A DNA stretch of 46,884 nucleotides from Bacillota bacterium. GTDB taxonomy: Bacteria > Bacillota > Sulfobacillia > JAJZYS01 > JAJYTV01. Of this stretch, positions 8,539 to 15,793 are shown in pieces. The stretch lies in the NCBI GenBank assembly GCA_021793645.1, contig JAJYSJ010000019.1, positions 1 through 46,884 of the forward strand, given 5' to 3'. The notes beneath the pieces are model-generated. The model did no database searches and was not told where the DNA came from. It saw only the letters and a list, made by a program, of their open reading frames with translations. Within the stretch, counting starts at the first letter, position 1. Each line of letters starts with the position of its first letter. Both the position numbers and the translations under genes were made by a program.

Positions 8539-8671
8539 CTAGTTCCGTTGGCAATCGACGACATACTTGCCGCTGCCGCGGCCGGCGGCGAGCAGCTGAT
8601 GGACGGCAGGGACCTCCTCGAGCAAGGGGACCTCGGTGACCGCGACGTCCAGCCGTCCCTCGCCCAACAAT
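8539..8671 (-). pseudogene. C-terminal remnant of an MDR/zinc-type alcohol dehydrogenase
   Basis: In one minus-strand frame the text LLGEGRLDVAVTEVPLLEEV, followed by PAVHQLLAAGRGSGKYVVDC and a stop at 8539-8541, matches the final 45 residues of medium-chain dehydrogenases/quinone reductases (hydrophobic, LEEvpeaHqlle, GKiVl). No upstream part of the enzyme could be followed in any frame. The rest of 8251-9016 holds nothing else I recognise. Confidence 0.6.
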
Positions 8672-8943
8672 GGCGTGCGCCTCGGTTACGCCGCAGCGCA
8701 GAATGCAGGATTCGCACGCACCGTTTGGCCACGACGGATGAGCTGAAGGCAGACGTCGTGGCTAGTAGATTTAGGTGTGGTCGACGCAGCGCATTGGCAC
8801 AGTACGCCACCATGGACAATGCTGGAATTGCGCCCGCTTTAGTGTAACCAATTTGTGGGTAAGGGAACTGTGGATTTGGCATTGGCGTGCAGGTACATCG
8901 ACACGAGGCCCGCCGTCGTAACCAACTGGTAGGTAGACGCGCC

Positions 8944-8990
8944 TTGATTTGTATAAATCTGGAATGTACGCTTCGATGAGAGCATGCTCT
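8944..8990 (+). promoter_or_regulatory. Candidate promoter and palindromic operator of the RiPP locus
   Basis: TTGATT (8944-8949) and TACGCT (8967-8972) are 17 bases apart and could be a weak -35/-10 pair. A perfect 12-base palindrome AGAGCATGCTCT (8979-8990) lies just downstream, where a repressor could bind. The local sequence is AT-richer than its surroundings. This is assigned by eye only. Confidence 0.35.
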
Positions 8991-9016
8991 ATTTTCCCTG
9001 AAAAGGAGGTTACTAC

Positions 9017-9106
9017 ATGTACGAAGCCCCATACCTCCTCGACATCGAGGAGTTAGCCGGCACGGTGACCGGCGACTGTGGAGGTTGCAGCACTGGCGGA
9101 AGCTGA
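9017..9106 (+). CDS. RiPP precursor peptide, 29 residues
   Basis: ATG 9017 stands seven bases after a near-perfect AAAAGGAGGT. The 29-residue product starts MYEAPYLLDIEEL, an acidic, hydrophobic leader-like part. It ends in DCGGCSTGGS, a Gly/Ser-rich segment with two cysteines spaced C-G-G-C. It directly precedes a PqqD-like protein and a radical SAM/SPASM enzyme, which in known systems bind a leader and modify a core. I infer that YLLDIEELA is the recognition part and that the Cys/Gly segment is the core. The exact leader/core border is not visible. The stop lies 13 bases before a hairpin that would favour expression of this gene over those downstream. Confidence 0.75.
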   Translation: MYEAPYLLDIEELAGTVTGDCGGCSTGGS

Positions 9107-9119
9107 TCCAGCGGGAGCA

Positions 9120-9171
9120 GGCAACGGCAAGCGGCGGGGCAACCTGCCGCTTGCGGTTGCCGCTCCGTTTT
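9120..9171 (+). terminator. Attenuator-like hairpin after the precursor gene
   Basis: A 16-bp stem with one mismatch (9120-9135 with 9146-9161, 10-base loop) is followed by GCTCCGTTTT. It resembles a leaky intrinsic terminator placed between precursor and enzyme genes, a usual way to make excess peptide. Confidence 0.65.
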
Positions 9172-9187
9172 ACAGAGGTGAAAGTTG

Positions 9188-9592
9188 ATGACGGTGTCAG
9201 TTGGGAGGACGCGCGACATTCTTGAACGCGAAAACTACACGGTCTATGTGGACATCCTTCCAGGTGATGGTGGTTTCGCGGGACGAAAGATTTATATCTC
9301 CCACTCAACTCCTGTCTTGATCCCCGAACCGGCTCACCATCACGCCGGTTTCGATCACGTGTTCATCTTGGTTCGGGGCAAGGCTCAGTTGGCCACGGAA
9401 CAAGGGGCCAGGGTGGAAGTCGTTGAGATGAGTCCGGTCTTCCAATATCGAGTAAGTGGGGCGGTGTTACATCAACTCCGGCTTGAGCCAGATTCGATCG
9501 TGGAGAGCCTGTTCGACAAGCAGGCGTGGATGAATGCGAACATCGTGGTGGAACACACCCTCTTCCCGGCTACGGGAGGTGATCCCGCATGA
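9188..9592 (+). CDS. Cupin-domain protein of the RiPP locus
   Basis: The 134-residue single-domain protein starts at ATG 9188 with GAGGTGAAAG upstream. The in-frame TTG three bases before is a weaker choice. The segment HHHAGFDHVFILVRGKAQL (about residues 50-68) resembles the metal-binding first cupin motif (H-x-H...VL-x-G). VLHQL at about 94-98 would supply the second-motif His. Cupins of this size act as small metal enzymes (isomerases, epimerases, dioxygenases) or sensors. Its place directly after the precursor suggests it handles the peptide or its product, but no substrate can be read from sequence. The stop overlaps the next gene's ATG (ATGA). Confidence 0.75.
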   Translation: MTVSVGRTRDILERENYTVYVDILPGDGGFAGRKIYISHSTPVLIPEPAHHHAGFDHVFILVRGKAQLATEQGARVEVVEMSPVFQYRVSGAVLHQLRLEPDSIVESLFDKQAWMNANIVVEHTLFPATGGDPA

Positions 9593-9858
9593 GGGCACTT
9601 GAGATGATAGTCGATGAGCAGCCAGGTGGTGTTTACACCCTCCGCGTGCCGGAAATAGCGAGCGTCTTTGTTACTAACCAGTTGGGCGTCGACATCGTTG
9701 GGAAGCTCGTCGACGCCGACCTCTCTGCCGATGAGGTTGTTGCCTGGGTGCGCGTCAAGTACCCGGACGTGCCTGCCGCGCGCGCGGAGAGCGATGTGCG
9801 GGCGTTTCTGTCGAGAGCACGGGAGAAGGGCGTGGTACTATCCGATGATGCCGATTGA
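9589..9858 (+). CDS. PqqD-like RiPP recognition element (RRE) protein
   Basis: The 89-residue protein starts at ATG 9589, inside the ATGA shared with the cupin gene, with GGGAGGTGAT upstream. The order of a short N-terminal beta part (GGVYTLRVPEIASVFVTN), a helix (GVDIVGKLVDA) and two further helices (SADEVVAWVRVKYP and AESDVRAFLSRAREKGVVL) is that of PqqD/RRE winged-helix proteins. In PQQ, mycofactocin and many radical SAM RiPP pathways this protein binds the leader and presents it to the radical SAM enzyme. The gene overlaps the radical SAM start by 11 to 14 bases, as expected for partners. Confidence 0.8.
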   Translation: MRALEMIVDEQPGGVYTLRVPEIASVFVTNQLGVDIVGKLVDADLSADEVVAWVRVKYPDVPAARAESDVRAFLSRAREKGVVLSDDAD

Positions 9859-11014
9859 GCTGATCGGCAAAGAGGCTAAGCAGTTCCGTCCAACGGTTTA
9901 CTGGTACCTGAGTTTTCGCTGTAATCTGGAGTGTGTGCATTGCTGGGTCAACTCATCTCCACATGTGGACACGTCCACGGACCTCGATGAGGAAGGCGCT
10001 CTTACCACGGCCAAGAAGATCGCCAGCTTTAACCCGACGGCTGTAACCCTCTCTGGTGGCGAACCCCTGCTCCGACGAGATGCTCCGGTGATCATCTCCA
10101 CCCTTCTCGATGACGGGGTGAACGATCTCCGTATCGAGACCAACGGTATGCTTGCCCGTCCGGCGGTAATGAAGCCTCTCGTTGAAGCCAACGAACGAGG
10201 AGTGCACATCGTTATCGCTGGTAGTCTCGACGGAGGTACGGCTGCAGCGCACCAAGCGATGCGCGGTGAGGGCACGTTCGAGATCGCCTTGCGGGGCTAC
10301 CGGCGTTTTCTTGACGCCGGGCTGTGGACAGAGCTTCAGTGTGTGGTAACACGTTTCAATATCCACTCCATACCTGCACTCTTGGATGTCGCCCTTGAGT
10401 TGGGAATCAACCGGCTAAAGTTCGTGTTCGTCAACCCGGTAGGACGAGCGGCCGACCACTTCGACGATCTGTCGATCCCTCATCGCGAGTACGGTGCTGC
10501 TCTTGAGTTCCTGGCCGACTCCGCTGAGGCGTATCCGAGCCTCCTGCGGGTCAAGAGCCCACCCGCCGCGATTCCGCCTCATCTTCTGACCCGCCTTACG
10601 TCCCTGGCTGCGCAGCGGGAAGCCTTTTCCGGCTGTGGCTTTCCTCTGTTGGGTGTCCTGCCCGACGGATCCGTCACGATCTGCGGCCTAACCCGCGACA
10701 ATGCGGACCTGAGACTCGGACACATCCTCGAAGATGAACTGGCGGACCTATGGCGTAAGGGACAAGGTGCGCGGCTTCGGGAGATGTACATGCGTGCCGA
10801 GCTCACCGGCATCTGTGGTGATTGCGTATTCCGCACCAGTTGCAAAGGAGCATGTCGGGCCCACGCGTTCGGTGAGGGGGACTCGTGGAGCGCCCCCTAC
10901 CCCATGTGCGCCGATCTTGAGCGGGAGGGACTGTTCCCCAACGTCTACCGAGCGAGTTTCTTCCGCCGGATTAACCCAGAAACTGCTCCCATCCCTAGCA
11001 GCCGCGATGCTTAG
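9848..11014 (+). CDS. Radical SAM enzyme with full seven-Cys SPASM domain
   Basis: The 388-residue protein starts at ATG 9848 (ATG 9845 is equally possible), overlapping the PqqD-like gene. The radical SAM cluster is CNLECVHC (Cys25, 29, 32). The SAM-binding GGEP motif is at 70-73. The C-terminal SPASM domain has the complete pattern: Cys263, GxxxxC ending at Cys279, then Cys323-x2-Cys326-x5-Cys332-x3-Cys336, and Cys354. It therefore should carry two auxiliary 4Fe-4S clusters, as do PqqE, AnSME and sactipeptide maturases. With the PqqD-like partner it is expected to form a carbon-carbon or carbon-heteroatom bond in the precursor. The chemistry on the Cys/Gly core is unknown. Its stop overlaps the MFS start. 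Confidence 0.9.
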   Translation: MPIELIGKEAKQFRPTVYWYLSFRCNLECVHCWVNSSPHVDTSTDLDEEGALTTAKKIASFNPTAVTLSGGEPLLRRDAPVIISTLLDDGVNDLRIETNGMLARPAVMKPLVEANERGVHIVIAGSLDGGTAAAHQAMRGEGTFEIALRGYRRFLDAGLWTELQCVVTRFNIHSIPALLDVALELGINRLKFVFVNPVGRAADHFDDLSIPHREYGAALEFLADSAEAYPSLLRVKSPPAAIPPHLLTRLTSLAAQREAFSGCGFPLLGVLPDGSVTICGLTRDNADLRLGHILEDELADLWRKGQGARLREMYMRAELTGICGDCVFRTSCKGACRAHAFGEGDSWSAPYPMCADLEREGLFPNVYRASFFRRINPETAPIPSSRDA

Positions 11015-12224
11015 GCCACTTCGATCGGCCCCGTTTGCCTATCTGGTCGCCGGACAATCGCTGTCGCAGCTCGGAGACACGCTTCTCTTTGTCGGTGGGT
11101 TATGGTTCCTTCAGTCCGTGTCGCCCTGGCTGCTCGGCGTTGCGGGGATCGTAATCGCCATCCCGTCGTTTGTCTCTTACCTGGGTGGCGGCTTGGCAGA
11201 TAGCTTGGGCGCTCGTGACCTAATGCGATGGACGGAAGTCGCGCGGGGCATCATCATTGTTGCAGCTGGCGTCACGGCCCTCATGGTGCCTGCGGCCGCA
11301 GCTGTCCTCATCCTGTTGGCCCTTGCCGTATCGGCTTTCGGGGACTCGCTGTTCGTGCCCGCCCAGATCTCATTGGTGCCTCGCCTCCTTAAGGGGGATG
11401 AGGATCTTAATTCCGGAAACGGCATCCTCTCTGGATTGACACGACTCGCTGATATGGTCGGGCGGTTAGTCGGTGGCCTGTCCAGTCTGGCGTTTGGCGT
11501 ATTCGGCTTACTCGCCTTTGATGGCCTAACATTCCTCGGCAGCGCGGTATGCGTGGGCCGCTTGCCCGCTGACGCCCCACCCCCAGGCTCGTCGAACCGG
11601 CGGCGCTTGGCTTGGTCCGACCTCAAAGCTGGATTTGACTACAGTCGTAGCGTCGGGTGGTTCTTCAAGATCGTCCCACCCGCGGTCCTCATCAACCTTG
11701 CGCTGTCCGGAGCTCTGCTCACGCTCCCGATCCTCGTCCAACGAGGTCTGCATCAGGGAGCCGCTACCTACGGTGTCCTCCTTGCCATCTGGTCGGCGGG
11801 CCAGTTTGTGGGTTCCACATCGGCCGCAGTTATGAGGTCTAAGCCCCCTCGGGTTGTATGCGGGACAGCGGCAATAGTGCAAGGTCTTTCGTTGCTCGCC
11901 CTTGCTCTGACCGGTTCCATCTGGATCGCAGCGGTGGCCCTTGGGGTCGCATCCACCGCCAACGGGATCAGCAACGTGTCCCGGACGACGCTGATGCAAC
12001 GGCTCGTCCCAAGCGAGTTCCGCGGTCGGGTATTCGGCTTGCAGAGCACTTTGGTTAGCATGGCAAATCCTTTCGGCCCGTTGCTGGCAACAGCCCTGGC
12101 CCTCAGTGTCTTCCCTGGGGCAATCTGGCTCCTTGTCGCCGCTCCGACACTTTGGTTGGCCATTCTCTACTGGACCTTGCCGGGCTTCCGGTTTAGTCCG
12201 GATGCCCCCGGGGTGCGAGCATGA
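11007..12224 (+). CDS. MFS exporter of the RiPP locus
   Basis: The 405-residue protein starts at ATG 11007, overlapping the radical SAM stop by eight bases. It has about 12 membrane segments in two halves and an MFS-like loop after segment 2 (GGGLADSLGARDLMRW). The second half carries TLMQRLVPSEFRGRVFGLQS, characteristic of the MFS_3/enterobactin-exporter-like group. In this setting it most likely exports the mature peptide or a small product of it, or confers self-resistance. No peptidase-containing ABC exporter is present, so leader removal must be done by another protein, probably the next gene. The following gene overlaps by four bases (ATGA). Confidence 0.85.
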   Translation: MLRPLRSAPFAYLVAGQSLSQLGDTLLFVGGLWFLQSVSPWLLGVAGIVIAIPSFVSYLGGGLADSLGARDLMRWTEVARGIIIVAAGVTALMVPAAAAVLILLALAVSAFGDSLFVPAQISLVPRLLKGDEDLNSGNGILSGLTRLADMVGRLVGGLSSLAFGVFGLLAFDGLTFLGSAVCVGRLPADAPPPGSSNRRRLAWSDLKAGFDYSRSVGWFFKIVPPAVLINLALSGALLTLPILVQRGLHQGAATYGVLLAIWSAGQFVGSTSAAVMRSKPPRVVCGTAAIVQGLSLLALALTGSIWIAAVALGVASTANGISNVSRTTLMQRLVPSEFRGRVFGLQSTLVSMANPFGPLLATALALSVFPGAIWLLVAAPTLWLAILYWTLPGFRFSPDAPGVRA

Positions 12225-12652
12225 ATCTGTCCCGTGCCGTCATCCCTGACCATCCAGCTGTCGTCGCTCTAAGTGAGCGGTCCCCTCGTCGGATTGAGAC
12301 GCTTGCTGACCTCGGGCTGACCGCCGACCAATACCGTGGTTGTCGCGGAATAGAAGCCGCCGTTCAGTCGGGACGGGTGAATTGCATCGACCTTGCCAAC
12401 CTTGTCTGTTCCGTCATGCGACATCGCGGGTGGCGCTCGGATCAAGTCTACGCAGTCCTCGGCGTGCCAATCGCAATGCAAAATGGTGCTCACGCGGTAG
12501 CGGTGTGGCGGGAAGATGACCGATGGCTTTGCGCGGACGTTCAGAATGGGTCAGACCTCCGGGGTGCGCTACCGGAAGGGAAGTGGTTGGTTGCGTACAA
12601 CGACTTGGTAATGAGGGGCTTCCATGAAATCGAGCCCGAGGTGGTACGGTGA
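12221..12652 (+). CDS. Transglutaminase-like cysteine protease (lasso-B2-like)
   Basis: The 143-residue protein starts at ATG 12221 (ATGA overlap with the exporter). A Cys-His-Asp triad is visible: Cys55 in VNCIDLANLVCSVMRHRG, His91 in NGAHAVAVWRE and Asp106 in LCADVQNG. Spacing and flanking text suit the small transglutaminase-like fold used by lasso-peptide B2 leader peptidases. It is therefore the best candidate for removing the leader of the 29-residue precursor. It could also be a different acyl-transfer enzyme. The stop overlaps the next gene's GTG (GTGA). Confidence 0.7.
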   Translation: MNLSRAVIPDHPAVVALSERSPRRIETLADLGLTADQYRGCRGIEAAVQSGRVNCIDLANLVCSVMRHRGWRSDQVYAVLGVPIAMQNGAHAVAVWREDDRWLCADVQNGSDLRGALPEGKWLVAYNDLVMRGFHEIEPEVVR

Positions 12653-13350
12653 TCATCTGGATGGGTACGTTCCAACCCGTGCTGAAGGAGCTTTTTACCC
12701 TCTGGGTGTCTGGCGCGCCGCTGTCCGACATCCAGATGACGATCCTGACTCGGAACGGTCTGGCGTCGTCCGAAGGGCTAGGTCCACGGGTCAATGTGGT
12801 CGGAGATGAGCTTTGGGATCGGATGAGAAGTATCGCGCGCACCCACACCTATGAGGCCAGCCGGTGGCTAGCGGATCTGAACGATCGATTGAAAGGGGAG
12901 TTAGAACCTGGCCCCCGCCTTCTGGCTCTCCTTGCTTTCGGTTTGGACCTTGGATGGGGCGAGCACAGTGATGCGCCAATCGGACAGGATCTGGTCGTTC
13001 ACGTCCTTCCGGATCATGAGGCCGATTTCGGTGTCAACGCTGACTGGAAGGGGAAATTCGGTTACCTTTGGTCCCGGCAGATACGACGGCCTGGCGAGCC
13101 CGCTCCAGGAGGCCGTACGATCCCTCTCGAAGATCCCCAAGGGATCCGCCTAGTGGAGATCGGACGAGAGATTGCCAACCACCTGCCTCCCCAACCGACG
13201 TCATGGTTGGAAGGCGCTGATGCACATCTTATGCGCCGTGTTGCGATGCTCGAAATGGCGTCCCAGATTAACCTTGGGGAGGTGCCCCTCTATCAGGACG
13301 ATGCTACTTGGACCTGGGAGGTGGATTTGCCGTGGCGCCATCTGAGATGA
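12649..13350 (+). CDS. Unrecognised protein of the RiPP locus
   Basis: The 233-residue protein starts at GTG 12649, inside GTGA shared with the protease stop. It is conserved in position within a tightly overlapped operon, so it is a real gene. No family is recognised. The N-terminal third is helical, the centre has a hydrophobic part (GPRLLALLAFGLDLGWG), and the region GQDLVVHVLPDHEADFGVNA is rich in His/Asp that might bind a metal. It has only scattered Trp (13) and no Cys. It may be a tailoring enzyme or an immunity factor. Its stop overlaps the SDR start. Confidence 0.65.
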   Translation: MIIWMGTFQPVLKELFTLWVSGAPLSDIQMTILTRNGLASSEGLGPRVNVVGDELWDRMRSIARTHTYEASRWLADLNDRLKGELEPGPRLLALLAFGLDLGWGEHSDAPIGQDLVVHVLPDHEADFGVNADWKGKFGYLWSRQIRRPGEPAPGGRTIPLEDPQGIRLVEIGREIANHLPPQPTSWLEGADAHLMRRVAMLEMASQINLGEVPLYQDDATWTWEVDLPWRHLR

Positions 13351-14075
13351 TTGCCGTGGTGACTGGATCCTCGTCCGGCCTCGGTCGTGCCATCTGCGAG
13401 CGTTGGCGTGACACAAACCGCCGCTGCTGGGGAATCGACCTTCGCCCGGGAGAGTACACTGACTTGGTGGGCGACGTCCAGGATGATACATTCTTGAAAC
13501 AGGCTTTCGAGTGTGTCGCCCAGCTCGGGCATGTCGACGCCGTCTTTCTCTGCGCCGGCGTGTTAGGAGCAAGATTCCCTGATGACTTGGCTTCAGCCCC
13601 CGAGGTCCTGAGTGTGAACGTCGTTGGGGCATATGCGTCCTTCAGGACCTTTCTTCCACTTCTCGCAAGCGCACCGCGGGGTGGTGCGGCCGTGTTTATC
13701 TCATCGATCTCAGGATCGCGGGGCTCACCATCGCATCCGATCTATGCAGCCTCCAAGGCCGGCGTGGAAGCGATGGTGGGTTCGCTTGCGCCGCAAGCTG
13801 GCAGGCAGGGGGTCAGGGTTGTTGGCCTCAGTCCCGGGTCCATCTTTGGGACACGGTTCAGTGCGGAGAGTACGTCGGTCGACTTGAAGTTGAACCTGCT
13901 CGCTACCAATTCGCTTCCAGCTTTGCTTGGTCCGGAGGGGGTTGCACAGGTGGCAATAACCCTTGCCGGGCCGACGTTTTCCGGGCTCACCGGGACAACA
14001 GTGACCCTAGACTGTGGGGAAAGCTTGGCCCGGGTCGTGCCACAGACGGGAGCATCGGACAGTACCCGAACCTAG
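13347..14075 (+). CDS. Short-chain dehydrogenase/reductase of the RiPP locus
   Basis: The 242-residue protein starts at ATG 13347 (ATGA overlap). It has the nucleotide-binding TGSSSGLG (residues 6-13), the structural CAG motif (residues 69-71), the catalytic Ser in FISSIS and the YAASK pair (Tyr133, Lys137). It should be an active NAD(P)-dependent oxidoreductase. As the last gene of the RiPP operon it may reduce or oxidise a carbonyl or alcohol produced in the peptide or in a released amino-acid-derived product, much as in pathways that trim a RiPP to a small molecule. Confidence 0.8.
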   Translation: MIAVVTGSSSGLGRAICERWRDTNRRCWGIDLRPGEYTDLVGDVQDDTFLKQAFECVAQLGHVDAVFLCAGVLGARFPDDLASAPEVLSVNVVGAYASFRTFLPLLASAPRGGAAVFISSISGSRGSPSHPIYAASKAGVEAMVGSLAPQAGRQGVRVVGLSPGSIFGTRFSAESTSVDLKLNLLATNSLPALLGPEGVAQVAITLAGPTFSGLTGTTVTLDCGESLARVVPQTGASDSTRT

Positions 14076-14520
14076 AACCTAAGATTACTCCGTAGTCGCG
14101 AAAGATGGCGTTCTTGCAGTTCTCTTCAGACCTAATCCGCGGTGCCGAGCGCCTTTAGGAGAACGGCTGGGATTCTCGCGTATCCTGACCCACGGATGGG
14201 TCAGGATACGCCGAAAATGTCCTCGCACCCCTCTTTGGCCGCCGAATAGAGCGTATTCGTAGTCATAATGAGGCACGGCTTTGCTGGAACAGGTCGGCAC
14301 GTAGGTTCGTTCGGTGGTCGGCCGGTTCCGTCCTCTGACCTTGGATACTGAATCGTGTTACTCCTGAGGAGAGGGTCAACAGACGTAAAGTTGCACTCAC
14401 GGTTGCCAAGTGGCGGCCCGTACATCTCGGCTGTACGGGGCGTCTTTCTCTTTGCGAGGTGACTGCGCAATGCCCGAGGCCCCAGGTGGACGCGACCCGT
14501 TTTTCGCACCCCTGGGTATG
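14076..14520. other. Gene-free spacer between RiPP locus and IS3 element
   Basis: Apart from the hairpin at 14178-14211, I see nothing identifiable in these 445 bases. No frame shows convincing protein features. Confidence 0.5.
14178..14211 (+). terminator. Hairpin at the end of the RiPP locus
   Basis: A perfect 15-bp stem (14178-14192 with 14197-14211) with a CGGA tetraloop lies 103 bases after the SDR stop. There is no T-run. It is probably the operon terminator. Confidence 0.6.
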
Positions 14521-14559
14521 TGGAGTTGCCCCGGTTTCGTGGACAGGTCAAGAGCTTGG

Positions 14560-15513
14560 TCACGAAGCGCGTGATTCCTGCCCGGTCGTCTCTCCGGGGC
14601 AGCACCTCCTCTCAAACTCTGCAGGGCTGATCTGGCCAAGCGTGGAGTGACGACGCCAGCGGTTGTAGAACGCCTCGATGTACTCGAAGATGGCAGACTG
14701 CAGCGCCCTGCGCGTCGGCCAAGTACGACGGTCGAAGAGCTCGGTCTGCAGCGTCGCCCAGAAACTCTCGGCGGCAGCATTGTCGAGGGCGTCTCCTACG
14801 GTGCCCATGGAGCCGAGGATGCCAGCCTCGCTGAGGCGCTGGCCGAAGGCGAGCGCGGTGTACTGGGCGCCGTGACCGGAATGGTGCACGAGGCCGGGAG
14901 CCGGCTTGCGGTTGAAGATGGCCATGTTCAAGGCCTGGATGACGAGGTCTGAGCGCAGATGATCGGCCATGGCCCGGCCGACGACGCGGCGCGAGAACAG
15001 GTCAAGCACCGCGGCCAGGTAGAGCCAGCCTTCGGCGGTCGGATGCTGCGTGATGTCGGCCACCCAGACCTGGTTCGGTGCCGAGGCGGTGAATTGCCGC
15101 TGCACGAGGTCGGGGGACGGCGTCCGGCGTGGATCACGCCGCGTCGTGCCAGTTGTCTTCCTGCGGCTGATGCCGGCAATCCCGGCGCTGCGCATGAGTC
15201 TCGCCACCCGCTTGCGCGAGCAACGCACTCCGTCGCCGATCTGGAGTTCTGCGTGCACCCGCGGTGCGCCGTAGGTCCCGCGGCTCTCGCGATGGATCTG
15301 CCGGATCCGCTGTGCCAGATGCCTGTCGGCCTGCTCCCGCCGCGAGGGCCCGCGCTTGCGCCACGCATAGTACCCGCTGGGGGAAACGCCGACCACGCGG
15401 CAGAGGATGATCACGCTGTGCGACGCCTTCTCCGCGTCAACGAAGCGGAACGCCGCTACGGGTTCCGGCTCTGCTCCTTGGCGAAGAAGGCTGCGGCTTT
15501 TTTTGGATTTCAC
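14560..15513 (-). pseudogene. IS3-family transposase OrfB, catalytic residue lost and out of frame
   Basis: The frame contains the helical IS3 region (YGAPRVHAELQIG), the first catalytic Asp (NQVWVADITQHPT) and the Glu motif (NAAAESFWATLQTE), ending FYNRWRRHSTLGQISPAEFE. The second catalytic Asp, normally in HHSDRGSQY, is replaced: the text is HHSGHGAQY. In addition, the -1 frame entered from orfA at the A7 run gives KKAAAFFAKEQSRNP and then stops. OrfB continues only in a third frame, indicating a one-base deletion near 15462. Both defects argue for an inactive transposase. Confidence 0.85.
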
Positions 15514-15751
15514 GCTCTTCCCGCAGAACTCGGTTCTCTCGCCACAGGCGCCTGAGCTCGTCGCGCTCCGCCTCCGTCAGGCCCTCACGCTTGCCTTCTT
15601 CGACCTCAGCTCGCTGTATCCACTGGCGCAAGGACTCCACGGACACCCCGAGGTCCCTCGCCACCGCCGCCATCGGCTTCCCGTGCTCCCGAACCAGCCG
15701 TACGGCCTCCTCCCGGAACTCCGGAGGATATGGCCTTCTCGAACTCGGCAT
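15437..15751 (-). CDS. IS3-family transposase OrfA (HTH protein)
   Basis: The 104-residue protein begins MPSSRRPYPPEFREEAVRLV and shows the classic OrfA helix-turn-helix (AAVARDLGVSVESLRQWI) and a leucine-rich stretch. Near its end the message holds seven A followed by G (minus strand, around 15498), the usual A-AAA-AAG slippery site for -1 frameshifting into OrfB. The downstream orfB is broken, so the fusion transposase cannot be made. Confidence 0.85.
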   Translation of the reverse strand: MPSSRRPYPPEFREEAVRLVREHGKPMAAVARDLGVSVESLRQWIQRAEVEEGKREGLTEAERDELRRLWRENRVLREEREIQKKPQPSSPRSRAGTRSGVPLR

Positions 15752-15793
15752 CCGGACTGCCTCCTACCCGAGGGCTATTACCCCCTAGTGCCA

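Larger units (their letters stand above)
14521..15793 (-). mobile_element. Degenerate IS3-family (IS2-like) insertion sequence
   Basis: The left boundary TGGAGTTGCCCCGG (14521) resembles the end of IS2-type elements, and the right boundary reads TGGCACTAGGGGG inward from 15793. This gives 1,273 bp, a normal IS3 size. It carries orfA and orfB on the minus strand. The right border lies in the 3' end of a tnsD-like frame, which it ends with a stop from inside the element. No clear target duplication is seen at the two flanks. The boundaries rest on motif likeness and on the tnsD break. Confidence 0.7.

Noticed and set aside
9017-12652. Lasso-peptide gene cluster
   Set aside because: B1-like and B2-like proteins are present, but there is no asparagine synthetase-like cyclase and the core lacks the usual Gly/Ser/Cys1 with an acidic residue at 7-9. 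A radical SAM enzyme is present instead.
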